This document shows positions 32,632 through 34,610 of a stretch of DNA of 34,610 nucleotides, piece after piece. Numbering within the stretch: the first letter of the stretch is position 1; every line of letters starts with the position of its first letter. The notes below the pieces were generated by a model, which saw only the letters and a program-made list of their open reading frames with translations, had not been told where the DNA came from and did not search any database. This stretch comes from Myxococcales bacterium (GTDB lineage Bacteria > Myxococcota_A > Polyangia > Fen-1088): NCBI GenBank assembly GCA_003158735.1, contig PMLB01000134.1:420-35029 (forward strand). Reading direction: 5' to 3'. Both the position numbers and the translations under genes were made by a program.

Positions 32632-33726
32632 ATGAGAAAGAAATTGTTCCTGGCAGCGCTGGCCGTGCTCTGCGGATGCGATCATCATCACGGGATCGGG
32701 GCGCTCGGTTCAGACGCTGCGGTCTCCATTTCGGGTGGGGCTGCTGGCGGTTCTCCCGGCGGCAGTGGTGTCGGTGGTTCAGTCGGCAGCGGCGGCGTGG
32801 TGTACGACACGGGCGGCAGTGGGGGATGCGGCACCTTCTGTCTCGTTCCTGTCGGTGGGTCCGGTGGTGACACGGCAGTTCTTCCCAACCCCATGAACTG
32901 CGGGAATGGACTGATAGACTCGGGTGAGCAATGCGATGACGGCAACACAATCAGTGGGGATGGCTGCAGTGCCCTATGCCAGTTTGAAGGCCGCGCCACG
33001 GACGCGGGAATCCCTCAGCCTAGATTCGATGCGGGCGTGCCTGTGCTTCCGGTCCAGGACGCGGGACCGGCCGCGACCGGACCGCTTAGCCAGGGCCCAA
33101 CCTCCTGGACCGGATACATCGAGAACTACCAATTCCCGTCCGGCTCAGACGTGATCAAGTTCACCTCGACCGTCGATTCTGCTGGTCAGGTCAAGGTGAC
33201 GGTCTTTCTGGGCAACGGCACGCCGCCGCCACCTGCCACCGACCCGAATGTCGGGTACCCACCCGGTCTAGCGACGGAAGGCACGATGCTTGACAGCGCC
33301 AGCAACTATTGGTCCGAGGGGTTTGCCTACTCGATGACCAGCGGCACGTTCCAGCCCCAGCGGCTTAGGTTCACCATCAATAATTACCAGTTGTGGTCAG
33401 GATGGTGCGCGCTGGAAAAGCCAATCGACGACAGCGGCCTGTGCCTTCCATTCTGGGGAGGCGGCGGAACGACCGACGGAACCAATTGGCAGTGCTACCT
33501 GCAGAATCCCGCCAATGGGCAAAATACAGTTGTCGACTGCGGCAAGGACAATCTCTGTGTCATGTCTCGCGTCTGCGCATGCTCGACCACGGCCTGTGTC
33601 TATGACCCGAGTAGCGGAAGAACGGCCTCCTTTGACGTGGCGGTTATTGGCCCCGCCGCCGACGGCAGCGTCGTCGGGCTGATCAGCGATCGCGCCAACG
33701 TTCACTTCACGCTAGACCCGAGCTAG
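32632..33726 (+). CDS. Cys-rich lipoprotein with DUF4215-type repeat
   Basis: 364 aa from the ATG at 32632 with GGAG about 9 bp upstream. The lipobox is VLCGC (Cys16). Residues about 24-85 are a Gly/Ser-rich linker. Residues about 90-118 carry one myxobacterial Cys-rich repeat (CGNGLIDSGEQCDDGNT, then DGCSALC). The C-terminal 200 residues form a beta-rich domain with NYQFPSGSDVIKFT and paired Cys. It is 50 bp after the TPR-like gene, so it may be the output or sensor of the module. It is probably at the outer membrane or cell surface. Confidence 0.82.
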   Translation: MRKKLFLAALAVLCGCDHHHGIGALGSDAAVSISGGAAGGSPGGSGVGGSVGSGGVVYDTGGSGGCGTFCLVPVGGSGGDTAVLPNPMNCGNGLIDSGEQCDDGNTISGDGCSALCQFEGRATDAGIPQPRFDAGVPVLPVQDAGPAATGPLSQGPTSWTGYIENYQFPSGSDVIKFTSTVDSAGQVKVTVFLGNGTPPPPATDPNVGYPPGLATEGTMLDSASNYWSEGFAYSMTSGTFQPQRLRFTINNYQLWSGWCALEKPIDDSGLCLPFWGGGGTTDGTNWQCYLQNPANGQNTVVDCGKDNLCVMSRVCACSTTACVYDPSSGRTASFDVAVIGPAADGSVVGLISDRANVHFTLDPS

Positions 33727-34610
33727 CGCGAACAATCGAGGCCCTGGTTGCGTTTGGCTAGGTCTGCGAGCAGGGGCTGATAGAAATCCAACATGGCGCG
33801 CGGGCCGATGTCCTCGCCTGTGGCCTCGCGCATGACCTTGCGCCAGTCGCGGGTGGCGCCCAGCTTGAGGATGTCGCGCAAGAACCGTCCGGCCTCCTCG
33901 CTGCCCGAGTAGTCGCAGACGCGCGGCTCTTGCTTCACGATCTTGCGGCAGATGTGATCGTGAAGCTGGAACTTGATCAGGGTCGCCATGGCGTAGTCGT
34001 AGTACTGAGCCGGATCGTCGTTGATGTGGGTCTTGGTGCAGGCGTCGCACAGATCGGGGGCGCGCTTGCCAGGCGGCTGCACACCCTGGTAGGTGGCCGC
34101 GTATTGCCACCAGCGGTCTTGCCATTCGGCCACCGGCAAATCGTGCTCGTAGAGATCGCGCTCGAAGTGGGTCATGGTGCCCGCGGCAAAGGGCAGGAAC
34201 ACGATGGACTCCAGGGCCGACTGCAACAGCGCGGACGGGGCGTCTGGCTCTTGCCCGGCGCGGACGAGGCCGAGCTTGCGCAGATAGGCAGGCTGCTGGC
34301 TCGCCAGGCGCGCCAGCTCGCCCACTGCTTCGTGAAAGGCGCGGTTGGCCCCGGCGCGCAGCAGGTACGGCACCTCCGGAATGGCGTAGGACAGGTAGTA
34401 GTAGATGTGACCCAGCTCGTGGTGGGCCGTGCCGAACCACTGCGCGTTCGGCTCCACGCTCATGAGCGAGCGCACGTCGCTTTCGCCGTCGATGTGCCAG
34501 GCGGTGGCGTGGGCGTTCTTCTTGCGCGGCGAATTGGGCGGCACCGGGTAGAGGTCTGACTTCTTCCAGAAGACCTCGGGCAGGCGCGGGAATCCCAGCG
34601 AGACGTAGAA
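33723..34610 (-). CDS. M2-family (ACE-like) metallopeptidase, 5' end cut by the window
   Basis: At least 295 aa are visible; the frame is still open at the right edge, so the start lies beyond 34610. The zinc site is HHELGH (HExxH), with a third ligand likely Glu in FHEAVGE. Flanking motifs such as YVSLGF, AHATAWHID, YYYLSYAIPEVPYLLRAGAN and PAYLRKLGL match bacterial angiotensin-converting-enzyme-like peptidases, which cut dipeptides from the C-terminus of peptides. The stop shares bases with the convergent lipoprotein stop, so no terminator lies between. A signal peptide cannot be judged. Confidence 0.88.
   Translation of the reverse strand, partial: FYVSLGFPRLPEVFWKKSDLYPVPPNSPRKKNAHATAWHIDGESDVRSLMSVEPNAQWFGTAHHELGHIYYYLSYAIPEVPYLLRAGANRAFHEAVGELARLASQQPAYLRKLGLVRAGQEPDAPSALLQSALESIVFLPFAAGTMTHFERDLYEHDLPVAEWQDRWWQYAATYQGVQPPGKRAPDLCDACTKTHINDDPAQYYDYAMATLIKFQLHDHICRKIVKQEPRVCDYSGSEEAGRFLRDILKLGATRDWRKVMREATGEDIGPRAMLDFYQPLLADLAKRNQGLDCSR

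Overview
The window comes from a high-GC Gram-negative bacterium. The likeliest source is a Myxococcota (deltaproteobacterial) genome. This is inferred from type IV pilins, many lipoproteins, a myxobacterial-type Cys-rich repeat (DUF4215-like), Asp/Gly-rich lipoproteins, an ECF sigma module and an MMPL/GtrA pair. It reads as ordinary chromosome: no transposase, integrase, CRISPR array, rRNA or tRNA was recognised. About 31 genes are called, and the last one runs off the right edge.

Left part, minus strand (122-4630): a tight minor-pilin operon in the order fimT/gspH-like, pilV-like, pilW-like, pilX-like. The PilX-like protein is unusual. After a pilin-like N-terminus it carries a Gly-Thr repeat, Cys-rich repeats and a large C-terminal domain. 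Next, 4890-10345 (minus) is an envelope group: L,D-transpeptidase lipoprotein, PEGA-like exported protein, rhomboid protease and a secreted protein with a Cys/His pair. A CACAGAG-type palindromic element lies inside this group. Pgm follows (10434-12071).

Middle (12110-20641): an ElyC/YdcF-like (DUF218) membrane protein is divergent from an MMPL transporter that is translationally coupled to a GtrA-like protein. These converge on a radical SAM/SPASM enzyme downstream of the rRNA methyltransferase RlmD. Then come a small exported protein with a good sigma-70-type promoter, PurU, and a PilA-like pilin with a sigma-54-like -24/-12 box.

Right part: an Asp-rich lipoprotein with a clear intrinsic terminator; aat, a glutaminyl cyclase lipoprotein and a DUF4105 membrane protein; two unrecognised or small proteins; a CBM9-type lipoprotein; a second, larger CACAGAG palindrome nested in an outer inverted repeat; a CAP/SCP-domain protein; a PfkB sugar kinase; then a compact module of envelope protein, ECF sigma factor, membrane TPR-like protein and Cys-rich lipoprotein (30028-33726). 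This module is the best candidate for an undescribed signalling system. The window ends in a bacterial M2 (ACE-like) metallopeptidase, cut at its 5' end.

All functions are assigned by reading motifs and recalling families; no search was run.
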